This document shows positions 32,210 through 40,442 of a stretch of DNA of 64,000 bases, one piece after another. The notes beneath the pieces were generated by a model that had not been told where the DNA came from, ran no database searches, and saw only the letters and a program-made list of their open reading frames with translations. Both the position numbers and the translations under genes were made by a program. The DNA is from JBNLAN01 sp050302175 (GTDB lineage: Bacteria > Pseudomonadota > Zetaproteobacteria > Mariprofundales > Mariprofundaceae). Each line of letters begins with the position of its first letter. Position 1 is the first letter of the stretch. The stretch is from contig JBNLAN010000030.1 of the NCBI GenBank assembly GCA_050302175.1, positions 1-64,000 on the forward strand, written 5' to 3'.

Positions 32210-34525
32210 ATGCAATCAATGATTGGTGCAATTGATCGATTCAAAAAATGGGTGTTCATTATCATGCTGGCGGCTGTTGCCGTGGCCGGCTACCAGTTCC
32301 CGAATATCAAGATCGACACCGACCCGGAGAACATGCTCAGCGCGGAAGAGCCGGTGCGCGTCGATAATCACAAGCTCAAAAAAGACTTCAAACTCTCCGA
32401 CATGATTGTGGTCGGCGTGGTGGATGAAACAGACCCGAACGGTGTCTGGCGTCCCGAAGTACTCTCTCGTATTGAAAAGCTGACCAAGAAAATCCTTGGC
32501 ATCAAGGGCGTGGTGAAAGTCGACGTCATGTCGCTAACCGCCTCCGACACCATCGAGGCGGGCGGCGGCATGCTGGATATCCATACCATCATGAAGCGCG
32601 CACCGAAAACCCAGGCGGCTGCCACCAAATTGAAAGAACAGGTGCTTGGCAATCCGCTGCTGGTGGAGAAACTTGCCTCTTCCGATGGCCAGGGGCTGGC
32701 GATTTACGTGCCGATCGAAGACAAGATGATCTCCTATCGTGTTGCCACCGAAATCGAGGGCATGGTCGCCGACATCACCAAGGGTGAAGGCAGCGAGCAG
32801 TATCACATTGCAGGCTTGCCGGTCGCCGAAGACACCTTTGGGCATGACATGTTCCTGCAGATGGCGATCTCCGCCCCGCTTGCAGGTCTCGTGCTGATGA
32901 TCATGCTGTGGTGGTTCTTCCGCCAGTGGATATTCATCGCCGCCCCCATGATCGTGGCCATGGTCGCCGTGATCATCACCATGGGCACCCTGATCGGCAT
33001 GGGCTTCACCGTGCACATTATGTCGTCGATGATCCCCATCTTCCTGATGCCGATCGCCGTGGTGAATTCGGTGCACATCATCTCCGAATTCTACGACCGT
33101 TACCGCCACCACAACCATACCGGCCGCGTGTTGGCCAAGGTAATGGGCCACCTGTTCAAACCGATGATCTACACCTCGCTGACCACCATGATCGGCTTCG
33201 GCTCGCTGGCACTCACCCCGATCCCGCCGGTGCAGGCATTCGGCCTGTTCGTCGCCTTCGGCGTTTTCCTGAGCTGGCTGGTCACCATCATCTTCATCCC
33301 GGCATTCCTGCTCATCTATCCAGACAAGAAACTGGAAGAGATGGTCGCGAATACCCGCTCCGCTGAAGAGAGCGCGCTGGGCAACACACTGCCGAAAATC
33401 GGCCGCTTCGCGCAGAAAAAAGCGATGCTGATCGCGCTGGCCATGGGCGCCATCTCGGCGGTATCCATCTATGGCGTCTCCCTGATTCAGATCAACGACA
33501 ATCCGGTGAACTGGTTCAAGGACGGCGAGAAAGTGCGTGTGGCCGACAAAGTGATGAACGATCACTTCGCCGGCACCTACATGGCCTTCATGCGCTTCGA
33601 TGGCGCTCCTGAATCGATGAAGGATCCGAAGGTAGCCAAATGGATCGACGGTCTGCAGCAGCATCTTGAAGCGCAACCGACCGTCGGCAAAGCCACCTCC
33701 TATGTCGATCTGGTCAAGCGCGTGAACTGGGCGATGCATGAAGAGGACCCGAAATTCTCGGCAGTACCTGAAACACGCGAGGAGATCGCACAGTACCTGT
33801 TCCTGTTCGGCATGAGCGGCAACCCGCGCGACCTAGACCACTTCCTGGACTACGACCAGAAGAGCGCCGATCTCTGGCTGCAGCTCTCCAGCGGCGATAA
33901 CCAGAGCATGGAGCAGGTGATTGCGGCTGCGAACGAATACATCGAGGCGAACCCGATGCCGGAAGGTGTCTCCAGCCTCTGGTCGGGCCTGACCTACATC
34001 AATACCGTCTGGCAGGACAAAATGGTTGGAGGCATGATGGACTCGCTGGCCGGCTCCTACATCATGGTCTTTATCCTGATGCTGGTGCTGTTCCGTTCGC
34101 TGGTCTGGTCAATCCTCGCCATGTTGCCGCTGACCGTGACTATCCTGTTCTCGTATGGCGTGATCGGACTGATCGGCAAGAACTACGATATGCCGGTAGC
34201 GGTACTATCCGCACTCGCACTCGGTTTATCGGTGGACTTTGCCATCCACTTCATCGCCCGCTACCGCGAGACGAGGCCGCACCACCCGACCCGTGCTGCT
34301 GCCATGGATGAGATGTTCGGCGAATCGGCCCGCGCACTGGCCAAGAACGCCCTGATCGTTTCGATCGGATTCACCCCGCTCTTGTTCGCCCCGCTCGTCC
34401 CCTACATCACTGTCGGCGTGCTACTTGCTTCGATTATGGCGCTATCGTGGGCAACCACCGTGTTGCTGCTACCGGCACTGATCGACCTGTTCAAAATCGG
34501 CGAACCTCGCCCTCATCTAAAATAA
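32210..34525 (+). CDS. RND-superfamily (MMPL/HAE3-type) exporter
   Basis: A 771-residue inner-membrane transporter with two matching halves, each an N-terminal helix, a periplasmic loop and a five-helix bundle. Helix 1 is at about residues 14-33; the first periplasmic domain follows (DTDPENMLSAEEP), then helices 225-375 with the sterol-sensing-like segment IMSSMIPIFLMPIAVVNSVHIISEFYDRY. The second half begins near 405 and includes LALGLSVDFAIHFIARYRE with the Asp expected in the proton relay. The HAE3 class exports lipids, hopanoids or other hydrophobic molecules; no membrane-fusion protein is present. It has its own promoter and is followed by two envelope genes. Confidence 0.9.
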   Translation: MQSMIGAIDRFKKWVFIIMLAAVAVAGYQFPNIKIDTDPENMLSAEEPVRVDNHKLKKDFKLSDMIVVGVVDETDPNGVWRPEVLSRIEKLTKKILGIKGVVKVDVMSLTASDTIEAGGGMLDIHTIMKRAPKTQAAATKLKEQVLGNPLLVEKLASSDGQGLAIYVPIEDKMISYRVATEIEGMVADITKGEGSEQYHIAGLPVAEDTFGHDMFLQMAISAPLAGLVLMIMLWWFFRQWIFIAAPMIVAMVAVIITMGTLIGMGFTVHIMSSMIPIFLMPIAVVNSVHIISEFYDRYRHHNHTGRVLAKVMGHLFKPMIYTSLTTMIGFGSLALTPIPPVQAFGLFVAFGVFLSWLVTIIFIPAFLLIYPDKKLEEMVANTRSAEESALGNTLPKIGRFAQKKAMLIALAMGAISAVSIYGVSLIQINDNPVNWFKDGEKVRVADKVMNDHFAGTYMAFMRFDGAPESMKDPKVAKWIDGLQQHLEAQPTVGKATSYVDLVKRVNWAMHEEDPKFSAVPETREEIAQYLFLFGMSGNPRDLDHFLDYDQKSADLWLQLSSGDNQSMEQVIAAANEYIEANPMPEGVSSLWSGLTYINTVWQDKMVGGMMDSLAGSYIMVFILMLVLFRSLVWSILAMLPLTVTILFSYGVIGLIGKNYDMPVAVLSALALGLSVDFAIHFIARYRETRPHHPTRAAAMDEMFGESARALAKNALIVSIGFTPLLFAPLVPYITVGVLLASIMALSWATTVLLLPALIDLFKIGEPRPHLK

Positions 34526-34546
34526 AGAATTCGAAAGGAGAACGAT

Positions 34547-35341
34547 ATGAAAAAGACCTTTGCACTGACTGTTCTGACCGCCCTATTTGGCTTTATCGCA
34601 CAGGCGTCCGCCGAGGATGCGGCCGCTATCATGGAAAAGGCACACCTGGCCAGCTACTACGCCGCCAACGACGGCAAGGCCAAGGTACATATGGAGATCA
34701 TCAACCCGGACGGGGGTACCCGTATTAGAGAATTCACCATCCTGCGCAAGGATGTAGTCGACGGTGGCGACCAGTGGTTCTACGTCTATTTCGACAAACC
34801 GAACGACGTGCGCGACATGACCTTCCTGGTCAACAAGCACCCGAAGAGCGCCGACGACCGCTGGCTATTCATCCCGGCCATCAAGATGGTGAAGCGCATC
34901 GCTGCTTCCGACGCACGCGCAGCCTTCGTTGGCTCCGACTATACCTATGAGGATATCTCGGGGCGTCATCCTTCGGCTGATAATTCTGAGTTCGTAGGAA
35001 TTGAAGAGCTAAATGGGCGTGCGAGCTGGATGATCAAAAACACCCCGAAAGAGGCAGTAGACGACTACGCCTGGCGCAAGACCTGGGTGGACCAGGAGAC
35101 CAATCTGGTGATGAAGGAGTCGTACTATGACGACGCCGGCACCGAAGTGCGCCGCTTCACCACCACCGACTTCAAAAAGATCGGCAACTTCTGGATCGGC
35201 ATGGCCGGCGTGATGGAGAATCTGGAGCTGAACCACAAAACCACCGTGCAGTTCTCGGATGTCGCTTTGGATGTTGGTCTTCCAGATAGCGTCTTCACCG
35301 AGCGCAGCCTGAAGTCCGCGCCGAAACAGTGGGTGCGCTAA
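34547..35341 (+). CDS. outer membrane lipoprotein-sorting-like periplasmic protein
   Basis: A 264-residue protein with a signal peptide (residues 1-20, ending AQASAED) and the LolA/LolB-like fold of the 'outer membrane lipoprotein-sorting protein' family that accompanies MMPL-type exporters: AKVHMEIINPDGGTRIREFTILRK, QWFYVYFDKPNDVRDMTFLV, DDRWLFIPAIKMVKRIAASDARAAFVGSDYTYED, then KTWVDQETNLVMKESYYDDAG. Family members probably ferry a hydrophobic ligand between the inner-membrane exporter and the outer membrane. It follows the RND gene by 21 bases. Confidence 0.85.
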   Translation: MKKTFALTVLTALFGFIAQASAEDAAAIMEKAHLASYYAANDGKAKVHMEIINPDGGTRIREFTILRKDVVDGGDQWFYVYFDKPNDVRDMTFLVNKHPKSADDRWLFIPAIKMVKRIAASDARAAFVGSDYTYEDISGRHPSADNSEFVGIEELNGRASWMIKNTPKEAVDDYAWRKTWVDQETNLVMKESYYDDAGTEVRRFTTTDFKKIGNFWIGMAGVMENLELNHKTTVQFSDVALDVGLPDSVFTERSLKSAPKQWVR

Positions 35342-35343
35342 AC

Positions 35344-36627
35344 ATGAAAAGGTTCACTCTCCCTGCCTTCGCGGCTGCCGGCATCTCGCTGTTTGCGAGC
35401 CCTGCCGGCGCAGCAGAGATCGACGTGCATGGCTTTTTGCTCGGCACCGCCTCGGTACGCACCAGTAGCGTACCGCTGGCGACTGGAGAAAAACGCAGCT
35501 ATCTGCTGACCGAATCCCGCCTGCGTCTCGATCTGAATGCGGATTCCGATTCGGGCAAGACCGCCATGGTCGCCAAGATCGATGCGCTAGCGGATAGCGT
35601 ATCCTCCAACACCTCACTGGAGGTGCGTGAACTTTACGGCGAATATCTCTCTGATTCGTTCGAGCTTCGCCTAGGTCGCCAGATGGCCACCTGGGGTGTG
35701 GCCGACCGCCTGTTCATTAACGATGTATTCCCGAAGAACTGGTCGGCCTTTTACTCCGGCCAGCCGCTGGAATACATGAAGATCGGTTCCGACATGGTGA
35801 AGACCTCGGTCTTTGGCGATGGTTGGGATACTGAAATCGCGCTGATTCCGGTTGCACAATACGACGTGGTGCCGGGCACCACCCGCTACCAGTTAGCAGG
35901 AAACCAGATGCTGCCAGTACAGGCACGCGAAAAACGCCTATCAGGTGGCGAAGCTGCCATCCGCCTGCACACGGCAGTTGGCAATACAGACATTGCCCTC
36001 TACGCATTCAAGGGCTTCTGGCACCAGCCGGACAAGGGCTACACCATGGTGACAGCAAATATCACGGCAACCAACCCCACAGGTATGACGACCATCTATC
36101 CGCGCCTGAACAGTTTTGGCGCCACCGTGCAGGACACCTTGCTGGGCGGCGTGCTCTCCCTTGAAACGGGCTATTACGACTCAATCGACGACAAGGCCGG
36201 CACCGATCCCTTTATCGCCAATTCGCAATACCGTTATCTGGTTGGCTATGAGCACGATATCTGGACCGATATCACACTGGGCCTGCAGCTCTATGGCGAA
36301 ATCATGAAAAACTATACCGCCTACTACAATGCCGCACAGGCAGCGTTTCTTGCCGGCACAGGGCCGAAGCCTGTTGCCAGACACCGCAAGATCGGCACTG
36401 TGAATATCCGCTCGCTGTGGATGAACCAGACGCTGACCGCCTCACTGTTCGCCATGGGTGTAGCAGGTGGTGGACGTATGGCTGTCCCCGACCTGTACTA
36501 TGCCGTGACCGACGAATTCTCAGTCAACCTCGGCGCACACGTGTTCTGGGGCGGACCGAACAGCTGGATGCTGGGCATGATGAAAAACGACGATAACGTC
36601 TATACCAATGCCAAATGGACTTTTTGA
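35344..36627 (+). CDS. outer-membrane beta-barrel protein
   Basis: The ATG at 35344 follows the previous stop by two bases. The 427-residue protein has a signal peptide (residues 1-22), then alternating amphipathic strands (SYLLTESRLRLDLNAD, LEVRELYGEYLSDSFELRLGRQMATWG, TDIALYAFKGFWHQPD) and ends in NAKWTF with the C-terminal Phe expected for BAM-assembled barrels. RQMATWGVADRLFINDVF resembles the DUF1302/alginate-export-type barrel motif. Barrels of this kind sit next to MMPL exporters and LolA-like proteins in many marine proteobacteria and may form the outer-membrane exit or acceptor. Cargo unknown. Confidence 0.8.
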   Translation: MKRFTLPAFAAAGISLFASPAGAAEIDVHGFLLGTASVRTSSVPLATGEKRSYLLTESRLRLDLNADSDSGKTAMVAKIDALADSVSSNTSLEVRELYGEYLSDSFELRLGRQMATWGVADRLFINDVFPKNWSAFYSGQPLEYMKIGSDMVKTSVFGDGWDTEIALIPVAQYDVVPGTTRYQLAGNQMLPVQAREKRLSGGEAAIRLHTAVGNTDIALYAFKGFWHQPDKGYTMVTANITATNPTGMTTIYPRLNSFGATVQDTLLGGVLSLETGYYDSIDDKAGTDPFIANSQYRYLVGYEHDIWTDITLGLQLYGEIMKNYTAYYNAAQAAFLAGTGPKPVARHRKIGTVNIRSLWMNQTLTASLFAMGVAGGGRMAVPDLYYAVTDEFSVNLGAHVFWGGPNSWMLGMMKNDDNVYTNAKWTF

Positions 36628-36660
36628 TTCAGATAAAAAGAAGAGGAGTATCTCATTTCT

Positions 36661-36882
36661 ATGACTATTCAACGCATGATTCGCATTATTGCCGGCAGCT
36701 TTATCCTGCTGAGCCTGTATCTGTCGCATCTCTATAACGGGGTATCCCTGTTCGAGGGGCCGACCTGGCTCTGGTTCACCGCTTTTGTCGGCGCCAACCT
36801 GCTGCAGTCCGGTTTCACCAGGTGGTGCCTGATGGAAAAGATCCTGGCCAAACTCGGCATGAAATCCGAGTACGGAAACTAA
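36661..36882 (+). CDS. DUF2892 (YgaP transmembrane-domain-like) inner-membrane protein
   Basis: A 73-residue protein with two membrane helices (about 8-23 and 35-52) and the DUF2892 signature GANLLQSGFTRWCLMEKILAKLG. Cys56 in RWCLME is conserved where other members have CP(L/A). In E. coli YgaP the same domain is fused to a rhodanese; here the rhodanese is the next gene, three bases on, so the two probably work together. Confidence 0.8.
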   Translation: MTIQRMIRIIAGSFILLSLYLSHLYNGVSLFEGPTWLWFTAFVGANLLQSGFTRWCLMEKILAKLGMKSEYGN

Positions 36883-36885
36883 TCA

Positions 36886-37317
36886 ATGGGTGAATTCTTC
36901 AGTCAATACTGGTATCTGCTTTTTGGTGCGCTGCTTGTCGGCTGGGTGGTCTGGCTTCGCTGGCTCTCGCCGATACTGGCAGGTGTGAAGAACATCTCGA
37001 TGGCAGAATACAAGGAGCGCTTTCACCGCACTCCGCATCTGTTACTTGATGTGCGGACCGAAAACGAGTTCGCCCAGGGGCACGCCCCCAGGGCACAACT
37101 GATTCCGGGCGACAAGCTCGCACGCCAGATTCACGATTTCGTGCAAACCATGCCGGCAGGCAAACCCGTGGTCTGCATCTGCGCCTCCGGCAGCCGCTCG
37201 GCAGTTGCCGCAACGGCACTAGCCAAAAAAGGGATCAAGCCCATCTATAACCTTTCCGGTGGTATGGGTGCCTGGATACAGGCGAAGATGCCAATTAAAA
37301 AAGGCGATATCTCATGA
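36886..37317 (+). CDS. membrane-anchored rhodanese
   Basis: A 143-residue protein: N-terminal membrane helix (WYLLFGALLVGWVVWLRWL) and a single rhodanese domain (about 35-135), with LLLDVRTENEFAQGHAPRAQLIPGD and the active-site loop CICASGSRSAVAA, where the second Cys (CASGSRS) would carry the persulfide. GMGAWIQAKMPIKKGDIS ends the protein. By its helix orientation the domain is probably cytoplasmic. It would move sulfane sulfur made by SQR to thiol acceptors. Confidence 0.9.
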   Translation: MGEFFSQYWYLLFGALLVGWVVWLRWLSPILAGVKNISMAEYKERFHRTPHLLLDVRTENEFAQGHAPRAQLIPGDKLARQIHDFVQTMPAGKPVVCICASGSRSAVAATALAKKGIKPIYNLSGGMGAWIQAKMPIKKGDIS

Positions 37318-37445
37318 CAACAGTTCTGGTGGAACACAAAACAAACTTTTACTGCTTCACCGGTTTTCAGGGCGGTCAACGTCCATTCGCCACCCTGCGT
37401 GGCTATTCCAAGAGAGAAAGAGGAGAAACGACATGGCACATGTAG
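37314..37445 (+). CDS. possible 43-residue ORF between rhodanese and sqr
   Basis: The ATG at 37314 overlaps the rhodanese stop (ATGA); the frame runs to TAG at 37443-37445, overlapping the sqr start by 13 bases. The peptide is basic (FCFTGFQGG-like middle, then YSKRERGETTW) with one Cys. It fills an otherwise empty 115-base gap in a tight operon, but the overlap with the sqr ribosome binding site and lack of a separate RBS leave it doubtful. Confidence 0.25.
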   Translation: MTTVLVEHKTNFYCFTGFQGGQRPFATLRGYSKRERGETTWHM

Positions 37446-38710
37446 TGATCATGGGTGCAGGCATCGGTGGCTTGCCTGCAGCCTACGAAATGAAAGAAGC
37501 CCTGAACAAAATTGGCGGTGAACACGAGGTAACGGTGATCTCGAACGTGGATTACTTCCACTTCGTACCCAGTAACCCGTGGGTCGCGGTCGGATGGCGC
37601 ACACGCGATGACATCATCATCCAGTTGCAGCCTTACCTGAACAAGAAACGCATCAACTTCGTAAGCACAGGTGTGCGTGAAATTCATCCGAATGACAACA
37701 CGCTCACGCTTTGTAACGGGCAGAACCTCGATTACGATTACCTCATCATCGCCACAGGCCCCCGTTTGGCCTTCGAACTAGTGGATGGACTTGGGCCCGA
37801 CGGCCACACCCACTCCATCTGCCACGTGGACCATGCCGTAGAGGCATACAACGCCTTCGAAGAGTTCTGCAAAAATCCCGGCCCGATTATCGTCGGCGCC
37901 GTGCAGGGCGCATCCTGCTTCGGCCCGGCCTATGAATTCGCGATGATTCTCGACACTGAGCTGCGCCGCAGAAAGATTCGCGACAAGGTCCCGATCACTT
38001 TCGTGACCAGCGAACCCTATATCGGCCACCTCGGTCTGGGCGGTGTAGGCGACTCCAAGGGGCTGCTCGAGTCCGAAATGCGTCAGCGCCACATCAAGTG
38101 GGAGACCAATGCCAAAACCCTGAAGGTCGAGGACGGCTCGATGCATATCGAGCTGTGCAATGACAAGGGCGAAGGTATCGAGCAGAAAGAGCTGCCGTTC
38201 AAATACTCGATGATGCTACCGGCCTTCCGCGGTATTCCTGCTGTGGCCAGCACCGAAGAGCTCTGCAATCCGATGGGCTTCACTCTGGCCAACGAGTTCC
38301 AGCAATCTCCGAAGTATGCCAACATCTATTCGGCAGGCGTCTGTGTGGCGATTCCGCCGGTGGAAGCGACTCCGGTACCTTGTGGAACGCCGAAGACCGG
38401 CTACCTGATCGAATCGATGGTCACCGCCATCGTGCACAACATCGTGCACGACATCAAAGGCGAAAAACCGGAGAAAGTCGGTACCTGGAACGCCATCTGC
38501 CTTGCCGACATGGGTGATATGGGGGCCGCCTTCGTGGCGATTCCGCAGATTCCGCCACGCAACGTGCAGTGGATGAAGAAGGGCAAGTGGGTGCATACTG
38601 CTAAGGTAATGTTCGAGAAATACTTCATGCGCAAGATGAAGACCGGCGTCTCCGAGCCTTTCTACGAGAAGGCCTTCCTGAAAACGCTCGGCATCGAACG
38701 CCTGAAGTAA
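37433..38710 (+). CDS. sqr: type I sulfide:quinone oxidoreductase
   Basis: Oxidises sulfide to sulfane sulfur or polysulfide and passes electrons to membrane quinone. ATG 37433 with AGGAG seven bases upstream; 425 residues. FAD motif VVIMGAGIGGLPAAYEM (4-20), FVPSNPWVAVGW, and DYLIIATGPRLAFE. The catalytic cysteine triad is complete: C130 (SICHVDHA), C162 (GASCFGPAYEF) and C356 (WNAICLADMGD), at nearly the same spacing as C128/C160/C356 of Acidithiobacillus ferrooxidans SQR, which it resembles closely to my memory. The C-terminal amphipathic helices (EKYFMRKMKTGVSEPFYEK) anchor it to the membrane. Confidence 0.97.
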   Translation: MAHVVIMGAGIGGLPAAYEMKEALNKIGGEHEVTVISNVDYFHFVPSNPWVAVGWRTRDDIIIQLQPYLNKKRINFVSTGVREIHPNDNTLTLCNGQNLDYDYLIIATGPRLAFELVDGLGPDGHTHSICHVDHAVEAYNAFEEFCKNPGPIIVGAVQGASCFGPAYEFAMILDTELRRRKIRDKVPITFVTSEPYIGHLGLGGVGDSKGLLESEMRQRHIKWETNAKTLKVEDGSMHIELCNDKGEGIEQKELPFKYSMMLPAFRGIPAVASTEELCNPMGFTLANEFQQSPKYANIYSAGVCVAIPPVEATPVPCGTPKTGYLIESMVTAIVHNIVHDIKGEKPEKVGTWNAICLADMGDMGAAFVAIPQIPPRNVQWMKKGKWVHTAKVMFEKYFMRKMKTGVSEPFYEKAFLKTLGIERLK

Positions 38711-38720
38711 GGAGTCCGTA

Positions 38721-39113
38721 ATGCGCCTGTCAGTGAAACACGAAGGAAATGCATGCTTTACGGTGAATTGCCGTGGGCATGCGATCACCATGGATCAACC
38801 GCTGGACAACCATGGCGACGACCGCGGCATGACGCCGCCGGAGATCTTCGCGTCTTCGCTGGCAGGCTGCGTGGGCTTTTATATTGCCCGCTACTGCGAA
38901 AAGGCGGGCCTTCCAACAGAAGGGCTGAGGGTCGATATGGACTGGAAGATGGCGCAGGAGCCCTACCGCATCGGCAATATCGACATGCAGATCGTGCTAC
39001 CGGGACTCCCTGAAAATCGACTGAACGCCATCCGTAAAGTGGCCGAGTCCTGCCTGCTGCATGCTACACTTATGCATGCACCGACCCTGAATACCACGAT
39101 CCGGACCGCATAA
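38721..39113 (+). CDS. OsmC-family protein
   Basis: A 130-residue OsmC/YhfA-type protein with AAGGAG seven bases ahead of the ATG. The two redox cysteines are present: SSLAGCVGFYIARYC (about residue 50) and ESCLLHATL (about residue 112), the pair that reduces organic hydroperoxides in OsmC and that in some proteins handles persulfides. DQPLDNHGDDRGMTPPEIF precedes the first Cys, as in the YhfA group. Within a sulfide operon a role in thiol or persulfide detoxification is likely. Confidence 0.85.
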   Translation: MRLSVKHEGNACFTVNCRGHAITMDQPLDNHGDDRGMTPPEIFASSLAGCVGFYIARYCEKAGLPTEGLRVDMDWKMAQEPYRIGNIDMQIVLPGLPENRLNAIRKVAESCLLHATLMHAPTLNTTIRTA

Positions 39114-39122
39114 GGAGCCCCG

Positions 39123-39542
39123 ATGAAAAAGTTTCCTCTCCTGCTCGCGTTGATTGCATTGCTGTTTTCGGCCATGCCGGCTAGCGCCTGCGGCCTGAAT
39201 GAAAAAACCGCTGCCGGTTATGAGAATGCCGAGGTCACTCACGCTTATCAGCACTGGAGCCAGGGCGCTAAATCCCCTACCCCCTTCGTATTTATCGATG
39301 TGCGCACACCCGAGGAGTATGTCGAGGGCCACATCGAAGGTGCCAAACTGATTCCGCTGCAGGAGTTGGAGAGGCGCGTCAACGAAGTGCCGAAAGACAA
39401 ACAGGTCTACGTCTACTGCCACAGCGGTAAACGTTCAGCCAAGGCTGCCGACATCCTGGCCGGCACAGGTTTCACCAACATCGAAAACGTGCTGGGCGGC
39501 ATCGTAGCCTGGCAGGAGCACGGTTACCCGACCGTCAAATAA
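39123..39542 (+). CDS. periplasmic rhodanese
   Basis: A 139-residue protein with a signal peptide (residues 1-21, ending PASACGLNE; the Cys there follows SA and might be a lipobox variant) and one rhodanese domain: FVFIDVRTPEEYVEGHIEGAKLIPLQELERRV and active-site loop CHSGKRSAKAADIL, then NVLGGIVAWQEHGYPTVK. It is the periplasmic counterpart to the membrane rhodanese at 36886. The stop overlaps the next start (TAATG). Confidence 0.9.
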   Translation: MKKFPLLLALIALLFSAMPASACGLNEKTAAGYENAEVTHAYQHWSQGAKSPTPFVFIDVRTPEEYVEGHIEGAKLIPLQELERRVNEVPKDKQVYVYCHSGKRSAKAADILAGTGFTNIENVLGGIVAWQEHGYPTVK

Positions 39543-40135
39543 TGCGCCACTCGCACGAATGGGAAGCCCGTTACCAGAAGGGCAGCACCGGCTGGGACCG
39601 TGGAGATACCAACCCGGCACTCCTACACTGGCTCGAATCGGGCGACCTGGCCCCCTGTCGTATCCTGCTTCCCGGCTGCGGACGCGGACACGAGGTTCCA
39701 CACCTCGCCCATCTCGGTTTCGCCATTACAGCAGTGGATTTCGCACCTTCGGCTGTCGCACACCTGCAAACCGAACTCGAAAACAGAGCGCTAGCTGCCG
39801 AAGTAATCGAAGCAGATGTACTGCACTGGCAGGCGGATGCACCATTCGATGCCGTTTACGAACAGACCTGCCTGTGCGCCCTGCCACCGGATAGTTGGGA
39901 GGCTTACGAAGCTCAGCTATACAACTGGCTGAGACCTGGTGGAAAACTCTTCGTGCTATTCATGCAGACCGGTGCGGATGGCGGCCCACCGCATCACTGT
40001 GACCTACTTGCCATGCGCAAGCTTTTCATTGATACCCGCTGGGAGTGGCCGACCACTACTCCGATTATCAGCCCGCACAACAACGGTCGCTTCGAGCTTG
40101 GCTATATTCTGAGGCAACGTTCAGGGGCCGTTTGA
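39542..40135 (+). CDS. thiopurine S-methyltransferase-like SAM-dependent methyltransferase
   Basis: A 197-residue class I methyltransferase: GSTGWDRGDTNPALLHWLESGDL at the N-terminus, SAM motif ILLPGCGRGHEVPHLAHLGF (about 40-60), AVDFAPSAVAHL, then EQTCLCALPPDSWEAY in the TPMT-like active-site region. Relatives methylate thiols, sulfide, selenium or tellurium compounds. As last gene of the sulfide operon, coupled to the periplasmic rhodanese by TAATG, it could methylate sulfide or excess thiols; this is inference. Confidence 0.85.
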   Translation: MRHSHEWEARYQKGSTGWDRGDTNPALLHWLESGDLAPCRILLPGCGRGHEVPHLAHLGFAITAVDFAPSAVAHLQTELENRALAAEVIEADVLHWQADAPFDAVYEQTCLCALPPDSWEAYEAQLYNWLRPGGKLFVLFMQTGADGGPPHHCDLLAMRKLFIDTRWEWPTTTPIISPHNNGRFELGYILRQRSGAV

Positions 40136-40158
40136 ACTATTTACTTCTGTCACAGCTC

Positions 40159-40174
40159 TGTCACCCGGATGACA
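40159..40174. promoter_or_regulatory. short inverted repeat upstream of a small gene
   Basis: TGTCA-N6-TGACA, preceded by another TGTCAC at 40148-40153. The dyad has the geometry of CRP/FNR-type sites but not their sequence. It lies 59 bases ahead of the small acidic-protein gene. Confidence 0.25.
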
Positions 40175-40232
40175 CAAAATTGCCTTATTGTCTTGCAAGA
40201 CTGCCGCTCCACGAAAAATACAGGAGCGATTT

Positions 40233-40400
40233 ATGGACTCACTTGCATTAAATTCTGCCTCAAACTTGAACGAATTTCTGAAATGGGTCAGCGAACGTAA
40301 TTTACACGTCCCGCGAACCGAGCTTGAATTCATGCTCGGTATTTCGGCAATTGAACCTGACGAAGAAGATGAGTGGGGTGACGAGGAGTTCTGGCGTTAG
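40233..40400 (+). CDS. small acidic protein of unknown function
   Basis: ATG 40233 with CAGGAG seven bases upstream gives 55 residues: SNLNEFLKWVSERNLHVPRTELEFMLGISAIEPDEEDEWGDEEFWR. The helical N-terminal part and the strongly acidic C-terminus (DEEDEWGDEEFW) suggest an interaction or regulatory peptide. No family recognised. It converges on the large membrane-protein gene. Confidence 0.55.
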   Translation: MDSLALNSASNLNEFLKWVSERNLHVPRTELEFMLGISAIEPDEEDEWGDEEFWR

Positions 40401-40442
40401 TCGAAACACACCCGCTTGCTCTTTATCCGGGATGAGTGTCGT

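Noticed and set aside
32534..33739. 401-codon open frame on the minus strand, His- and Asp-rich
   Set aside because: It lies wholly opposite the RND exporter and its composition (many H, D, G) is the usual shadow of a GC-rich membrane-protein gene; no start signal.
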